Of a stretch of DNA of 64,000 nucleotides, positions 49,459 to 58,439 are shown piece by piece. The notes below the pieces were generated by a model that was not told the DNA's origin, searched no databases, and saw nothing but the letters and a program-made list of their open reading frames with translations. Each line of letters begins with the position of its first letter. The stretch's first letter is position 1. The position numbers were made by a program, and so were the translations under genes. Source of the DNA: Clostridiales bacterium (GTDB lineage: Bacteria > Bacillota > Clostridia > Christensenellales > Aristaeellaceae); NCBI GenBank assembly GCA_015056145.1, contig SVGY01000001.1:186001-250000 (forward strand), written 5' to 3'.

Positions 49459-50379
49459 TTAAAATTTTCTGTCCGTTATACCGGAAACAAGCTTACGGAG
49501 CAAATCCGCTTTATCTCCAAAGCAATCAAGAGCTGCCAGGGCTTTGTTGACGCAGGATTCAGCATCTTTTCTGGCCTTGTCCACGCCGAAAACCGCCGGC
49601 CACGTCATCTTGCCGCGCTGTGCATCCATGCCGGTATTCTTGCCAAGCAGGGCGGCGTCGCCCTCCAAATCCAGCAGGTCATCGGTGATCTGAAAAGCCA
49701 GGCCCAGATTGAACCCGTACTGACGGCCCGCTTCAAGCTGCTGCTGATTGGCGCCCGCCAGCATCAGCCCGGCCGTCAGCGGCGCTGTAAGCAGGTCCGC
49801 AGTTTTATGCTCGTGAATGTACTCCACATATTCCTGCTTTGGAGCAGTACCCTCAAGGGTCACATCCAATGTCTGCCCGGCCACCATGCCCCTTACGCCG
49901 GCCCTGCGGGCAATCTCACCCATGGCTGCAACAGCTTCGGCAGGTCTTTCCCGGGTGATATCCGCTTCCAGCATGGTTTCAAAAGCCATGTTCAGAAGAC
50001 CATCCCCGGCCAGAATGGCCATGCCTTCACCGAAAACCTTGTGATTGGTAGGTTTGCCCCGACGATAGGCATCATCGTCCATGGCGGGAAGATCATCATG
50101 GATGAGGGAATAGGTGTGAATCATCTCCAGGGCACAGGCATAGGGCAGAGCCTTTTGCCAATCCTCCGCCAGCAGGTGATATGCAGCCAGCAGCAATGCG
50201 GGCCGGATGCGCTTGCCCGGCAAAAGCAAACTGTAGCGCATGGCGCTGCGCAGAGGCTGAGGCACCTGGCGAGCCAAAGGAGCCGCCTCTTCGGGACGTG
50301 TCACCGGAACGCCGGAGTCCGGCAGGAGCATCTCCAGGTTTTCAAGGAATTGATTAACTGCATCTACATAGATTTTCAT
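49459..50379 (-). CDS. ispA: polyprenyl (farnesyl/geranyl) diphosphate synthase
   Basis: A 306-aa trans-prenyltransferase with both Asp-rich motifs: DDLPAMDDDAYRRGKPT (FARM) and QITDDLLDLEGD (SARM). It condenses isopentenyl diphosphate with allylic diphosphates for undecaprenol and quinone synthesis. ATG 50379 overlaps xseB by 4 bp (ATGA). The xseA-xseB-ispA order is conserved in many Firmicutes. Confidence 0.94.
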   Translation of the reverse strand: MKIYVDAVNQFLENLEMLLPDSGVPVTRPEEAAPLARQVPQPLRSAMRYSLLLPGKRIRPALLLAAYHLLAEDWQKALPYACALEMIHTYSLIHDDLPAMDDDAYRRGKPTNHKVFGEGMAILAGDGLLNMAFETMLEADITRERPAEAVAAMGEIARRAGVRGMVAGQTLDVTLEGTAPKQEYVEYIHEHKTADLLTAPLTAGLMLAGANQQQLEAGRQYGFNLGLAFQITDDLLDLEGDAALLGKNTGMDAQRGKMTWPAVFGVDKARKDAESCVNKALAALDCFGDKADLLRKLVSGITDRKF

Positions 50380-50654
50380 TGCTGCTCTTCCCCCATCCAG
50401 TCATCCAGGGTAAGCTGTCCCCCGTCACCGATGGCGGTGGGCTCCGTTTCGGTAGCAGGCCTGACCGTTTCCAGCGCAGCCTTCATGGTTTCCAGCTTTC
50501 CACTGAGCTCCCCGGCCAGCTTCACGCCTTCCTCATAGAGCTTGAGCATTTCTTCCAGAGGAAGCCCGGAGTTTTCCATCTCCTGGGCCATCGCTTCCAG
50601 CTGATTGAGGCCTTCCTCGAAGGAAAGGGCTTTCTTACTGCTCTTTGCTGCCAT
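50376..50654 (-). CDS. xseB: exodeoxyribonuclease VII small subunit
   Basis: A 92-aa helical protein (MAAKSSKKALSFEEGLNQLE, AMAQEMENSGLPLEEMLKLY, EEGVKLAGELSGKLETM) matching XseB. With XseA it forms exonuclease VII, which degrades single-stranded DNA. It overlaps xseA by 20 bp upstream and ispA by 4 bp downstream, so translation is coupled. The last about 25 residues are an acidic extension. Confidence 0.93.
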   Translation of the reverse strand: MAAKSSKKALSFEEGLNQLEAMAQEMENSGLPLEEMLKLYEEGVKLAGELSGKLETMKAALETVRPATETEPTAIGDGGQLTLDDWMGEEQQ

Positions 50655-51867
50655 ATACCTTCGTCCCTTCTGTTTTTTCCACCAGAACCCCCAGAGTTCC
50701 GTCGTGCAGCCGCACCTGAAGACGCTGGCCTTCCCGGACTTCCTTCACACTGCGGACCAGGCTCTCTCCCTGGATCAACAGGGCGTACCCACGGCGCAGG
50801 CTTTGCACCGGGCTGGAGGCGTTCAGCCGCAAAATAGCCTGTTCCAGGCGGTGCCTGTTATCAGTAAAGCTGCGCTGCATGCAGCTGTCCATACGCTTTT
50901 TGAGTCCGTCCAGCGAAAGAGCGTATCTTTCCAGCCGGCCTGCGGGAGAAAGCATCTCCAGCCGGCCTTTCAGGGTGCCAAGTCGCAGTTCCATTGCGCC
51001 GACCCGGTTCAGGAGCAATTGCGCCATTCTTTCCCGTTGCTGCTTTACGGCTGCAAGCAAAGCTTCCCTGGGCTGCACGCACAATTCCGCTGCAGCGGAG
51101 GGCGTAGCGGCACGAACATCCGCCACAAAATCCGCAATGGTATAATCGGTCTCGTGGCCCACAGCGCTTACCACAGGCGTTTTGCATTCCGCAATGGCCC
51201 TAGCCACGCATTCCTCATTAAAGGGCCAGAGATCCTCCATGCTGCCGCCACCCCTGCCCACAATGAGCACTTCCGCCTCCGGCATTGCGTCCATCTGGCG
51301 GATAGCTGCAGCGATCTCCTGCGCAGCTCCTTCCCCCTGCACCTTCACCGGGCAGAGGTACAACGGCATTCCTGGGTTTCGCCGCCAACTTACGGTGCAG
51401 ATATCATGCAGCACTGCACCGGTTTTGCTGGTGATAATGCCTACGCCCCGGGGCAAAAGAGGCAGCGGCTTTTTCAGGGAAGCGTCAAAAAGGCCTTCCT
51501 TCATAAGCCGTTCCTTCATAGCTTCAAAGCGGAGGTACAATTCCCCCATGCCCGCCTGCTCCATGCGTTCCGCATAGAACTGGTATGAGCCGGTTTTTGT
51601 GTACATGCTCACACTGCCAAAAAGACGTACGCTCATGCCGTTTTCCGGCCGGAAGCGAAGGGTTGAGGCGGCTTGCCGGAACATAACGCAAGCAATGGCC
51701 GCCCCTTCGTCCTTCAGGGAAAAATACAGATGTCCCGAAGAATGAGCCTTGAAATTGCTGATCTCACCGGTGATGACAATCTGCTGAAGCATAGGGTCGG
51801 AAGCCAGGGAACGACGCACATACTCATTGAGCTGAGACACGCTCAGCGCAATTTCACTGTATTTCAT
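50635..51867 (-). CDS. xseA: exodeoxyribonuclease VII large subunit
   Basis: A 410-aa nuclease subunit. An N-terminal OB fold (ALSVSQLNEYVRRSLASDPM, GEISNFKAHSSGHLYFSLKD) precedes the catalytic domain (GVGIITSKTGAVLHDICTVS, VGRGGGSMEDLWPFNEE, SAVGHETDYTIADFVADVRA) and a coiled-coil. I place the start at ATG 51867, which overlaps the folD stop as TGATG; a GTG one codon earlier is possible. Acts on single-stranded DNA ends together with XseB. Confidence 0.94.
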   Translation of the reverse strand: MKYSEIALSVSQLNEYVRRSLASDPMLQQIVITGEISNFKAHSSGHLYFSLKDEGAAIACVMFRQAASTLRFRPENGMSVRLFGSVSMYTKTGSYQFYAERMEQAGMGELYLRFEAMKERLMKEGLFDASLKKPLPLLPRGVGIITSKTGAVLHDICTVSWRRNPGMPLYLCPVKVQGEGAAQEIAAAIRQMDAMPEAEVLIVGRGGGSMEDLWPFNEECVARAIAECKTPVVSAVGHETDYTIADFVADVRAATPSAAAELCVQPREALLAAVKQQRERMAQLLLNRVGAMELRLGTLKGRLEMLSPAGRLERYALSLDGLKKRMDSCMQRSFTDNRHRLEQAILRLNASSPVQSLRRGYALLIQGESLVRSVKEVREGQRLQVRLHDGTLGVLVEKTEGTKVYGSKEQ

Positions 51868-52712
51868 CACAGGGCCTTTTCTGCCGCCGACACGGTATTA
51901 TCCATCAACATGGCAATGGTCATTTTGCCAACGCCGCCAGGAACAGGGGTGATGTAGGCGGCTTTCTCCTTCACGGCATCAAAATCCACGTCACCGCAGA
52001 GCTTGCCGTCCACACGGTTGATGCCGACGTCGATAACAGCTGCGCCTTCCTTTACCATATCGGCGGTAACGAAGCGGGGCTTGCCAATAGCGGCCACAAG
52101 GATATCGGCACGACGGGTATGCTCAGCCAGATCGGCGGTGCGGCTGTGGCAGACGGTAACGGTAGCGTTCTCCTGCAACAGCAGCAGGGCCATGGGCTTG
52201 CCCACAATATTGCTGCGGCCGATAACTACAGCTTCCTTACCGGCAATAGGAATACCGGCGGTTTTCAGCATGTGCAGGGCTCCCTTGGGGGTGCATGCAA
52301 CCACGCAATCCATGCCACGGGACAGCCGACCGGCGTTGATGTCATGGAAGCCGTCCACATCCTTTTCGGGCAGGATCAGGGAAAGCGCCCGGTCACTGTC
52401 CAGGTGGCGGGGCAGGGGCAACTGCACCAGAATGCCGTGGATGGCAGGGTCTGCATTAGCACGGAGAATTTCAGCTTCCAGCTGCTCCTGGGTAGTTTCG
52501 GGAGGCATACGCAGCGTATCGGAATGGATGCCCAGACGGGCGCATGCCTTTTCCTTATTGCTGACATAAGTCTGGCTGGCGGGATCGTCGCCCACCAGAA
52601 TCACGGTAAGGCCGGGGGTCAGTCCCTTTTCTTTCAGGGCTTCCACGCGGTTTTTCAGCTGTTCTTCCAGCTCTGCAGCCATAATCTTTCCATCCAGCAA
52701 TTGTGCGCTCAT
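51867..52712 (-). CDS. folD: bifunctional methylene-THF dehydrogenase/cyclohydrolase
   Basis: A 281-aa enzyme interconverting methylene-, methenyl- and formyl-tetrahydrofolate. The start is ATG 52712 behind GGAGGATG; a longer in-frame start overlaps the upstream gene without a ribosome site. The catalytic Lys lies in [19 protein letters not shown]-binding [14 protein letters not shown] and [17 protein letters not shown] are present, the last with Lys in place of the usual Pro. It is coupled with xseA. Confidence 0.95.
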   Translation of the reverse strand: MSAQLLDGKIMAAELEEQLKNRVEALKEKGLTPGLTVILVGDDPASQTYVSNKEKACARLGIHSDTLRMPPETTQEQLEAEILRANADPAIHGILVQLPLPRHLDSDRALSLILPEKDVDGFHDINAGRLSRGMDCVVACTPKGALHMLKTAGIPIAGKEAVVIGRSNIVGKPMALLLLQENATVTVCHSRTADLAEHTRRADILVAAIGKPRFVTADMVKEGAAVIDVGINRVDGKLCGDVDFDAVKEKAAYITPVPGGVGKMTIAMLMDNTVSAAEKAL

Positions 52713-52728
52713 AGGTACATCCTCCTGC

Positions 52729-53694
52729 TTATACTGACTTTGTTTTGATATATTTTTCCAGCCCCAGGCATGCCACACCCGCAGCGTTATCTGCGCTGTA
52801 CATGCTTTGGCCGAAAAGAAGTTCGGGCCTGTTTCTGATCTTGTCAAGACGCTGACGGGTCAGGGTTCTGAGCCGCTCCGAAGAAGCGACGCCGCCAACC
52901 ACCAGCGCCTGTTTGACGCCGTATTTTTTTGTGCCTGCGCTGAGCATACGGCTGATGGTACGGGCCAAAAGGTCGTACACTTCCGCTGCAATCTGCTCCG
53001 GAGGAATCTTCCCAGCCTGGATCATCCTGAGGGCCTTTGTTTCCGCTCCGGAAAGATGGCAGTAGCAATCCTGCTGCTCCATGCTGGCGGAAAAAAGCGC
53101 CTCCGTGGGGTTGTCCCACTGGTTGGCAAGTTTTTCCAATGCAGGCCCGGCCGGAAACTTAAGCCCAAGCTCCACACCGATTCTGTCCACCATCTGCCCC
53201 GCGTGCAAATCCAGCGAGCCGCCTACCACGCACACCCGTCCTTCTTCCCAGAGCACCATTTCCGTGGTGCCTCCGCTGATGTGCAGGGCGATAAAACGGT
53301 CATCCATGGGGCCAAGGCCAATCCGGCCGGCGGCAATATGCCCCTGCTGGTGAGAGGTTGTAAAAAAAGGCACACGCAAAGTATCCGCCAGAGCTTCCCC
53401 ATATCCTGACCCTACCCGGAAAACGGGCATATAGCTGCCTTCCTCATCCCGGGGTGAAGCAGAGGCACAAACGCCTGCAATCCTTGCATCGTCTGGCATT
53501 TGCTCCATCAGTTGCTTTACCACTTCGGGAATTTGCCTAACGTGCGCAAAAACGGCCTCGCTTTGGCGAAGGCCGCGCTGGCCGCTTTCCACGGGCAGAA
53601 GCATGCGGGAAAAGGCGATGACCTTTCCCTGCATGTCCACCGCAGCAGCGGAAGTGGTATAACAGCTGGTATCAAGGCCCAGCAAAGCGTCCAT
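52729..53694 (-). CDS. TsaD/Kae1-family paralogue (peptidase M22-like)
   Basis: A 321-aa ASKHA-fold protein. The start is ATG 53694 behind AGGAAGG. It opens [20 protein letters not shown], has the metal-binding HxxxH as [11 protein letters not shown], then [14 protein letters not shown] and the later Asp in [13 protein letters not shown]. It shares the TsaD architecture but differs in motif details (HQQGH, ISGGTT), and the canonical tsaD usually lies elsewhere, so this is likely a second, divergent Kae1-like protein. Role in tRNA t6A synthesis is unproven. It sits between nusB and folD. Confidence 0.8.
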   Translation of the reverse strand: MDALLGLDTSCYTTSAAAVDMQGKVIAFSRMLLPVESGQRGLRQSEAVFAHVRQIPEVVKQLMEQMPDDARIAGVCASASPRDEEGSYMPVFRVGSGYGEALADTLRVPFFTTSHQQGHIAAGRIGLGPMDDRFIALHISGGTTEMVLWEEGRVCVVGGSLDLHAGQMVDRIGVELGLKFPAGPALEKLANQWDNPTEALFSASMEQQDCYCHLSGAETKALRMIQAGKIPPEQIAAEVYDLLARTISRMLSAGTKKYGVKQALVVGGVASSERLRTLTRQRLDKIRNRPELLFGQSMYSADNAAGVACLGLEKYIKTKSV

Positions 53695-53698
53695 GAAA

Positions 53699-54139
53699 TC
53701 AGCCTTCCTGTTTGTTGCGTTCAATGGCGCCAAGCACGCCGTTTACATAGCGGCTGCTCTTGGGCTCACTGTAGGTTCTTGCCAGTTCCACCGCTTCGCT
53801 GATGGCAACGTTGCCGGGAACATCACTGCGGTGAAAAATCTCATACACTGCCAGCCGGAGGATGCTCAGATCCACTCTGGACACACGTTCCAGAGTCCAG
53901 TCACCGGTGGAATATTTCCGGATCACTTCGTCCAGTTCATCCCTGCGGTTATTTACGCCCACAAGAACGTCTTCCATATATGCCTTGTCATCCTTGGTGA
54001 GATGGATGCCTTCTTTGGTTTCCGTCTGTTCAGCGAGCTGCTCCAGCACCATCTGGAGGGATTCCTCGCCTGCATCTCCGCCGGACAGGCGTTCGTACAA
54101 AAGCTGCATGGCAGCCCGTCTGGCCATTGAACGAGCCAT
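53699..54139 (-). CDS. nusB: transcription antitermination protein NusB
   Basis: A 146-aa all-helical RNA-binding protein: MARSMARRAAMQLLYERLSG at the N-terminus (Arg-rich RNA-binding face), and the C-terminal signature WTLERVSRVDLSILRLAVYE ... AISEAVELARTYSEPKSSRY. NusB binds boxA RNA with NusE in antitermination of rRNA operons. The ATG has GGAG eight bases upstream. It follows the asp23-amaP-DUF2273 block, a common Firmicutes neighbourhood. Confidence 0.94.
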   Translation of the reverse strand: MARSMARRAAMQLLYERLSGGDAGEESLQMVLEQLAEQTETKEGIHLTKDDKAYMEDVLVGVNNRRDELDEVIRKYSTGDWTLERVSRVDLSILRLAVYEIFHRSDVPGNVAISEAVELARTYSEPKSSRYVNGVLGAIERNKQEG

Positions 54140-54169
54140 TTTTTACACTCCGTTTCCTCTTGCGTAAAT

Positions 54170-54391
54170 TTATTCACCCTTTTTGGGAATGATACGATCG
54201 ATAGTAGCCCTGAAAAGCTCAGACTTGTTTTTGCATGCGCCGCAGAAATAGCCCACTCCGCCCAGCACAAAGATCAGCAGAGTTTTCCAGAAGCCAAGAA
54301 AAATCAGGCAAAGGGCCAGTACAATTCCCAGTGCGGCGCACAGCAGGCCACAGGCGGGGGTTCCTACTTCAAAACGCTTATTGTTATCCAT
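54170..54391 (-). CDS. DUF2273 small membrane protein
   Basis: A 73-aa protein with two TM helices (LLCAALGIVLALCLIFLGF and TLLIFVLGGVGYFCGACKN), matching DUF2273. Its ATG overlaps the amaP stop by one base, so it is translationally coupled. Members accompany amaP and asp23 and are thought to sit in the same envelope complex. It precedes nusB by 30 bp. Confidence 0.85.
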   Translation of the reverse strand: MDNNKRFEVGTPACGLLCAALGIVLALCLIFLGFWKTLLIFVLGGVGYFCGACKNKSELFRATIDRIIPKKGE

Positions 54392-55266
54392 TATTCCTTA
54401 ACCTCCTCGTTTTCTTCGGAAGGAATATCTTCTGCCGGAACATCCCCGGCCAGAGTTTCAAATCCAGCGAAAAGATCGTCGTTTTCCAGCTCGGCGGCTG
54501 CGGCTTCCACTTCTTCGTCAAGCTCGGCGGCGATATCTTCCAGCTTGCGTTCCACCACCAGCTTGGCTTCCTGAGCCTCTTCCTCCACCGGGGCAACGGT
54601 TTCGGCAACTTCTTGCACAAGTTCTTCTGCGGTTTCTTCAGCGGATACTTCCTTTTCGATCACCACGGGTTCAGGCTCAATATCAGGCTTGCGGTTGTCC
54701 ACAACGATTTCCTGCTGCTTTTCATGCTTTTTCTTTTCCTTGGGCTGGTTGGTTTCCACCAGCACCTGCACCTCGTATACATCCACGCCGCTGCAGGAAA
54801 CGATATACTGCTTAATCTGCTTCTGCAGAGCGCTTACGGTGAGGGGAATGTTCACGCCTGCGTCCAGAAGAAGGCGGATAAGCACTGCGATACCGTTCTT
54901 AACACGGTAAATCTTGGTGGACTTGATTTGCAGCTCCTGATGCTGATTGACGCACTTACGGGCCATGGTATCCAGGGCCTTCATAGAAATGCTCATGTTG
55001 CCAAAATCAGTGCGCTGAGTGATGAAACCCTTGGTATTCTTGCGGGCAAAAAGCATGCAGATGTTATGCACGCCCAGCAAAACAAGCGCAAGGCTTACCG
55101 CACCAAGAACGATGCGCTGCCACACCACCAGCCCGCTCTCAAGCCAAGAAAGATCCAGCCAGCTGGGAGTAAAACCCAGTGCGCAGAGTGCGCCCAAGAT
55201 GCCTGCTGCCAGCAGCAAAAGTCCGGTAATGGCAATGATAAAACGATTCCACAGTTTCACTCTCAT
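54391..55266 (-). CDS. amaP: alkaline shock response membrane anchor protein AmaP
   Basis: A 291-aa membrane protein. Two TM helices (about 9-32 and 48-70) and the AmaP core (LFARKNTKGFITQRTDFGNM ... ALQKQIKQYIVSCSGVDVYE) are followed by a long acidic Glu/Val-rich tail (about 190-291). In Staphylococcus AmaP anchors Asp23 at the membrane. The gene lies between asp23 and DUF2273. The tail is much longer than usual for AmaP. Confidence 0.88.
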   Translation of the reverse strand: MRVKLWNRFIIAITGLLLLAAGILGALCALGFTPSWLDLSWLESGLVVWQRIVLGAVSLALVLLGVHNICMLFARKNTKGFITQRTDFGNMSISMKALDTMARKCVNQHQELQIKSTKIYRVKNGIAVLIRLLLDAGVNIPLTVSALQKQIKQYIVSCSGVDVYEVQVLVETNQPKEKKKHEKQQEIVVDNRKPDIEPEPVVIEKEVSAEETAEELVQEVAETVAPVEEEAQEAKLVVERKLEDIAAELDEEVEAAAAELENDDLFAGFETLAGDVPAEDIPSEENEEVKE

Positions 55267-55300
55267 TGGTGATTCCTCCTGACCTATTCAGTATTCATAC

Positions 55301-55350
55301 AAAAAGCAATGCCGGACCAAGGCAAAATATTCGCTTTGGCCGGTATTGCT
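55301..55350 (-). terminator. hairpin terminator after asp23
   Basis: A long stem with outer arms AGCAATGCCGG / CCGGTATTGCT (55305-55315, 55340-55350) and an inner CCAA/TTGG pairing, followed on the minus strand by TTTTTG. It should limit readthrough from asp23 into amaP. Confidence 0.75.
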
Positions 55351-55367
55351 CATTGAATTGAAATAAA

Positions 55368-55904
55368 TTATGCTTCTTCCCCGGAAATCTGCTCAGCGGT
55401 TTCTTCCACGGCAGGTTCCTCGAAGGCGGGCTCAGCGGGTTCGTTGACCACGGGGGCCACGGGCTTTGCTGCTTCCACGGGAGCATTCAGCTTTTCCAGG
55501 CCTACCATAGCTTCTTTGTTTTCCTTCTCAAAGCTGACACCCTGAACGTGCACGTCCACACGCACAACATGAAGACCAGTCATATTTTCGATGGCCTTGC
55601 GCACGCCGTCCTGCACGTTGAGGCAAGCGGTCTGGATGGGCGTACCGTACTCGATAATAAGGTAGATGTCCACGGAAGCTTCTTCAGCGCCCAGTTCCAC
55701 CTTGATGCCTTTGGTAACATTTTTGGAGTTGCGGGAGAAAACCTCGCCGATGCCGCTGGCGGCACACATACCGGCTACGCCTTCCACCTCTGCTGCAGCC
55801 ACACCTGCGATTACAGCAATCACTTCATTTGCGTAAGTGATGGTACCGGTGGATTCGTTGTCCTGCTCCAGAGTCAGGGGAAGATTATCCTTCTTAGGGG
55901 CCAT
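55368..55904 (-). CDS. asp23: Asp23/Gls24 family envelope stress protein
   Basis: A 178-aa protein starting at ATG 55904 behind AGGAGGTG; the longer in-frame start lies upstream of the ribosome site. The Asp23 fold is seen in TITYANEVIAVIAGVAAAEV, GVAGMCAASGIGEV and VDIYLIIEYGTPIQTACLNV. The last about 50 residues are an acidic Pro/Glu/Ala tail. Asp23 proteins form cytoplasmic membrane-associated patches via AmaP and respond to envelope stress. It has its own promoter. Confidence 0.9.
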   Translation of the reverse strand: MAPKKDNLPLTLEQDNESTGTITYANEVIAVIAGVAAAEVEGVAGMCAASGIGEVFSRNSKNVTKGIKVELGAEEASVDIYLIIEYGTPIQTACLNVQDGVRKAIENMTGLHVVRVDVHVQGVSFEKENKEAMVGLEKLNAPVEAAKPVAPVVNEPAEPAFEEPAVEETAEQISGEEA

Positions 55905-55993
55905 ACTTGACACCTCCTGTATTTCCTTGGCCAGATGCCTGTTTTGCCCGGGAAGCAGCCTTCTCGGACGGGCTAAGGCACACATACATCCTT

Positions 55994-56022
55994 AGTATAA
56001 CAGATATCGGGCAAATTTACAA
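55994..56022 (-). promoter_or_regulatory. sigma-A-type promoter of asp23
   Basis: On the minus strand TTGTAA (56022-56017), 17-bp spacer, TATACT (55999-55994), 89 bp upstream of the start. No sigma-B-like sequence is apparent. Confidence 0.65.
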
Positions 56023-56063
56023 TTCCAACCGGGAATTATTCACAAATCTGTTGCGGATGTAAA

Positions 56064-57335
56064 TCAGTTCAGCCTGCTGACCAGATCCTGCGGGGCGCTT
56101 TCCAGCGAAATTTCCCACTCGTCCCGGGTTTCCATGTTGCGCATTTTCACAACGCCCCGGGCCACTTCATCATCGCCCAGAACCGCCACATACCTTGCGC
56201 CCAGCTTATCCGCATATTTGAACTGAGCCTTCAGGCTGCGGCCCTGATGATCCATATCTGCCCGCACACCTACATTGCGGAAAGACTGCATCAACAGGAA
56301 TGCATTTTCCGAAAGGGACTTATTCAGGCATGCCACGAACACTTCGGGGCGTTCGTCCTCCACGTCCAGATTGTCCTTGTCCAGTGCATCCAGAAGCATC
56401 AGCACACGTTCAATGCCCATGCCAAAGCCCACAGCGGGGATGGCGGGGCCGCCCACCTGCTCCACCAGACCATCGTAACGGCCGCCACCGCACACGGTCA
56501 GCTCGCCGTTTTCGGTATCGGTAATGATCTCAAACACGGTCTTGGTGTAGTAGTCCAGGCCACGGACGATGCGGGGGTCTACGGTGTAGGCGATGCCTGC
56601 GGCAGCCAGGTAATTCTTCAGCTTTTCAAAATGTTCCTTGCATTCGTCGCAGAGATTATCCAGCATTTCGGGAGCATCCCGGAGTTCAGCCTTGCAGCTT
56701 TCCTCCTTGCAGTCCAGCGTGCGCATGGGGTTGATCTCGATACGCTCCTGGCAGGCCTTGCACAGCTTGTCCTTCTTTGCTTCCAGATATTCCTTGAAAT
56801 TCTTCTGGTAAGTGGGGCGGCAGGCAGGGCAGCCAATGGAGTTGATGCGGACGGACAAATTCTTCAGACCAATGCGCTCCAACAGACGCACCACCAGCAC
56901 GATCAGTTCCGCATCCGCAGAGGGCTGGGATGCGCCGAAGCACTCCATACCAAACTGATGGTGTTCACGGAGACGGCCGGACTGAGGCGCTTCATAGCGG
57001 AAATGGGGCGCATTTACATAATACATCTTAAGGGGCAGAGCCTGTGCGTACAGGCCGCTTTCCAGAAATGCACGCACGGTACCGGCGGTGCTCTCCGGCT
57101 TGAGGGTAACGCTGCGGTCGCCCTTGTCCTTAAAGGTATACATCTCTTTGCGAACCACATCGCTGCTTTCGCCGGCAGAGCGGGCGAAGAGCTCGGTGTG
57201 CTCCAGTACGGGGGTACGGATTTCCCTGTAACCTGCCAGCAAAGCAGCCAGCCGCATTTCCTTTTCCACGGCACGCCAGCGGGCGCTCTCCTGGGGCAGA
57301 ACATCCTTCATTCCCTTGGGTCTGTTGGTCAGCAT
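56064..57335 (-). CDS. hisS: histidyl-tRNA synthetase
   Basis: A 423-aa class II synthetase. The start is ATG 57335, behind GAGGTG. Motif 1 (RPKGMKDVLPQES), motif 2 (NAPHFRYEAPQSGRLREHHQ then FGMECFG), the His-binding loop RGLDYYTKTVFE and motif 3 (VGFGMGIERVLMLLD) are all present. It charges tRNA-His. A zinc-like CPAC...CKAC...CKEESC...CDEC set in the middle (about 175-245) belongs to the inserted domain. Leader of only about 50 nt; no T-box. Confidence 0.95.
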   Translation of the reverse strand: MLTNRPKGMKDVLPQESARWRAVEKEMRLAALLAGYREIRTPVLEHTELFARSAGESSDVVRKEMYTFKDKGDRSVTLKPESTAGTVRAFLESGLYAQALPLKMYYVNAPHFRYEAPQSGRLREHHQFGMECFGASQPSADAELIVLVVRLLERIGLKNLSVRINSIGCPACRPTYQKNFKEYLEAKKDKLCKACQERIEINPMRTLDCKEESCKAELRDAPEMLDNLCDECKEHFEKLKNYLAAAGIAYTVDPRIVRGLDYYTKTVFEIITDTENGELTVCGGGRYDGLVEQVGGPAIPAVGFGMGIERVLMLLDALDKDNLDVEDERPEVFVACLNKSLSENAFLLMQSFRNVGVRADMDHQGRSLKAQFKYADKLGARYVAVLGDDEVARGVVKMRNMETRDEWEISLESAPQDLVSRLN

Positions 57336-57383
57336 CGGTTTCACCTCGTTCAAACTATGTATGAAAAAAGCACATACAGCAAA

Positions 57384-57413
57384 ATTATACACAGCAACTG
57401 ATTACATTGTCAA
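57384..57413 (-). promoter_or_regulatory. sigma-A promoter of hisS
   Basis: On the minus strand TTGACA (57413-57408), 18-bp spacer, TATAAT (57389-57384), 48 bp before the hisS start. Both hexamers are consensus. Confidence 0.75.
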
Positions 57414-57452
57414 GAAATACGCCCTTCTCCTTCGGGTTTTCCTTTGTTTTCT

Positions 57453-58331
57453 TCAAAGCATGTCAAAAAGGCTGATCTGCTCTGCCCGTGCGGTTTGCGG
57501 CATCTGGCGCATCCATTGAAAAAGCTGTTCCTCATTGTGGATGATTCCCGCCTTGTCGCAAAGGCTTGAGAACACTTCCTCAAGGCGTTTCCATCCAGGG
57601 CAGGACAGCTCATAGCGGTTGCCGTAAGTACGGACATAGCGCTGCCTGAGGCCGGGGAAGTGTTCATCCAGCTTTGTGTAATAGTACTCCCTGTCCCCTT
57701 CACGGAGCGTCATGCCCATGCCGAAATGGATGATGCCGTAAACGCCTGCATCGGCACAGGCTTCCACAATGCTGCGAATGTTGTCTTCCCCGTCGTTGAT
57801 GAAGGGCAGGATGGGAGTCATCCACACCACCGTGGGGATGCCCTCCCGCTGCATTGCCTTAAGCACCCTGAGCCTTGCCTGCGTATTGGCCACATTGGGT
57901 TCCAGAATGGCGCAGAGCTTATCATCCCAGGTAGTCAGGGTCATCTGCACAACGCATTTTACCCGGTTGTTGATGTCCCGCAGCAGATCCATATCCCGGA
58001 GAATTCGGTCGGACTTGGTCTGGATGGCCAGCCCGAACCCCATATCCCGGATGATGGTCAGCGCACGGCGGGTCAGCTGCAACTCTTCTTCCTGCGGAAT
58101 GTAGGGGTCTGACATGGAACCCGTGCCGATGATACATTTCTGCCTCTTGCGTCGCAGGGCTTCCATGAGCAGCTCAGGCGCATTTTCTTTTACTTCCACA
58201 TCCTCAAAATCATGCTGCATTTGGTAACAGACGCTCCGTGAGTCGCAGTAGATGCAGCCATGGGTGCAGCCCCTGTACAGGTTCATTCCGTTGGTTGCGG
58301 AAAGAATCCCTTTGGCCTTCACAAAATGCAT
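57453..58331 (-). CDS. radical SAM protein, SPL-like family
   Basis: A 292-aa radical SAM enzyme. The cluster motif is CTHGCIYC (CxxxCxxC) at about 22-29, after MHFVKAKGILSATNGMNLYR; ISTGSMSDPY-like GTGSMSDPYIPQEEELQLTR and LAIQTKSDRILRDMDLL follow, as in the SplB-related family. SPL-type enzymes repair spore photoproduct, but this shorter branch is of unknown substrate. It lies alone on the minus strand, between hisS and a TraX-like gene. Confidence 0.85.
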   Translation of the reverse strand: MHFVKAKGILSATNGMNLYRGCTHGCIYCDSRSVCYQMQHDFEDVEVKENAPELLMEALRRKRQKCIIGTGSMSDPYIPQEEELQLTRRALTIIRDMGFGLAIQTKSDRILRDMDLLRDINNRVKCVVQMTLTTWDDKLCAILEPNVANTQARLRVLKAMQREGIPTVVWMTPILPFINDGEDNIRSIVEACADAGVYGIIHFGMGMTLREGDREYYYTKLDEHFPGLRQRYVRTYGNRYELSCPGWKRLEEVFSSLCDKAGIIHNEEQLFQWMRQMPQTARAEQISLFDML

Positions 58332-58439
58332 CGGCGTATTACTTCCTTTATTGTGGTTAAGCTTGCAGGCCTTATAAAAAAGCCTGAACCAGCAAAACGG
58401 TCCTCATACCTGTTCCGTGCCTGCTTGCCTGAAAGCCGC

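Noticed and set aside
57336..57452. T-box riboswitch upstream of hisS
   Set aside because: The promoter sits only 48 bp before the start, leaving no room for a T-box leader, and no T-box sequence or terminator is present.
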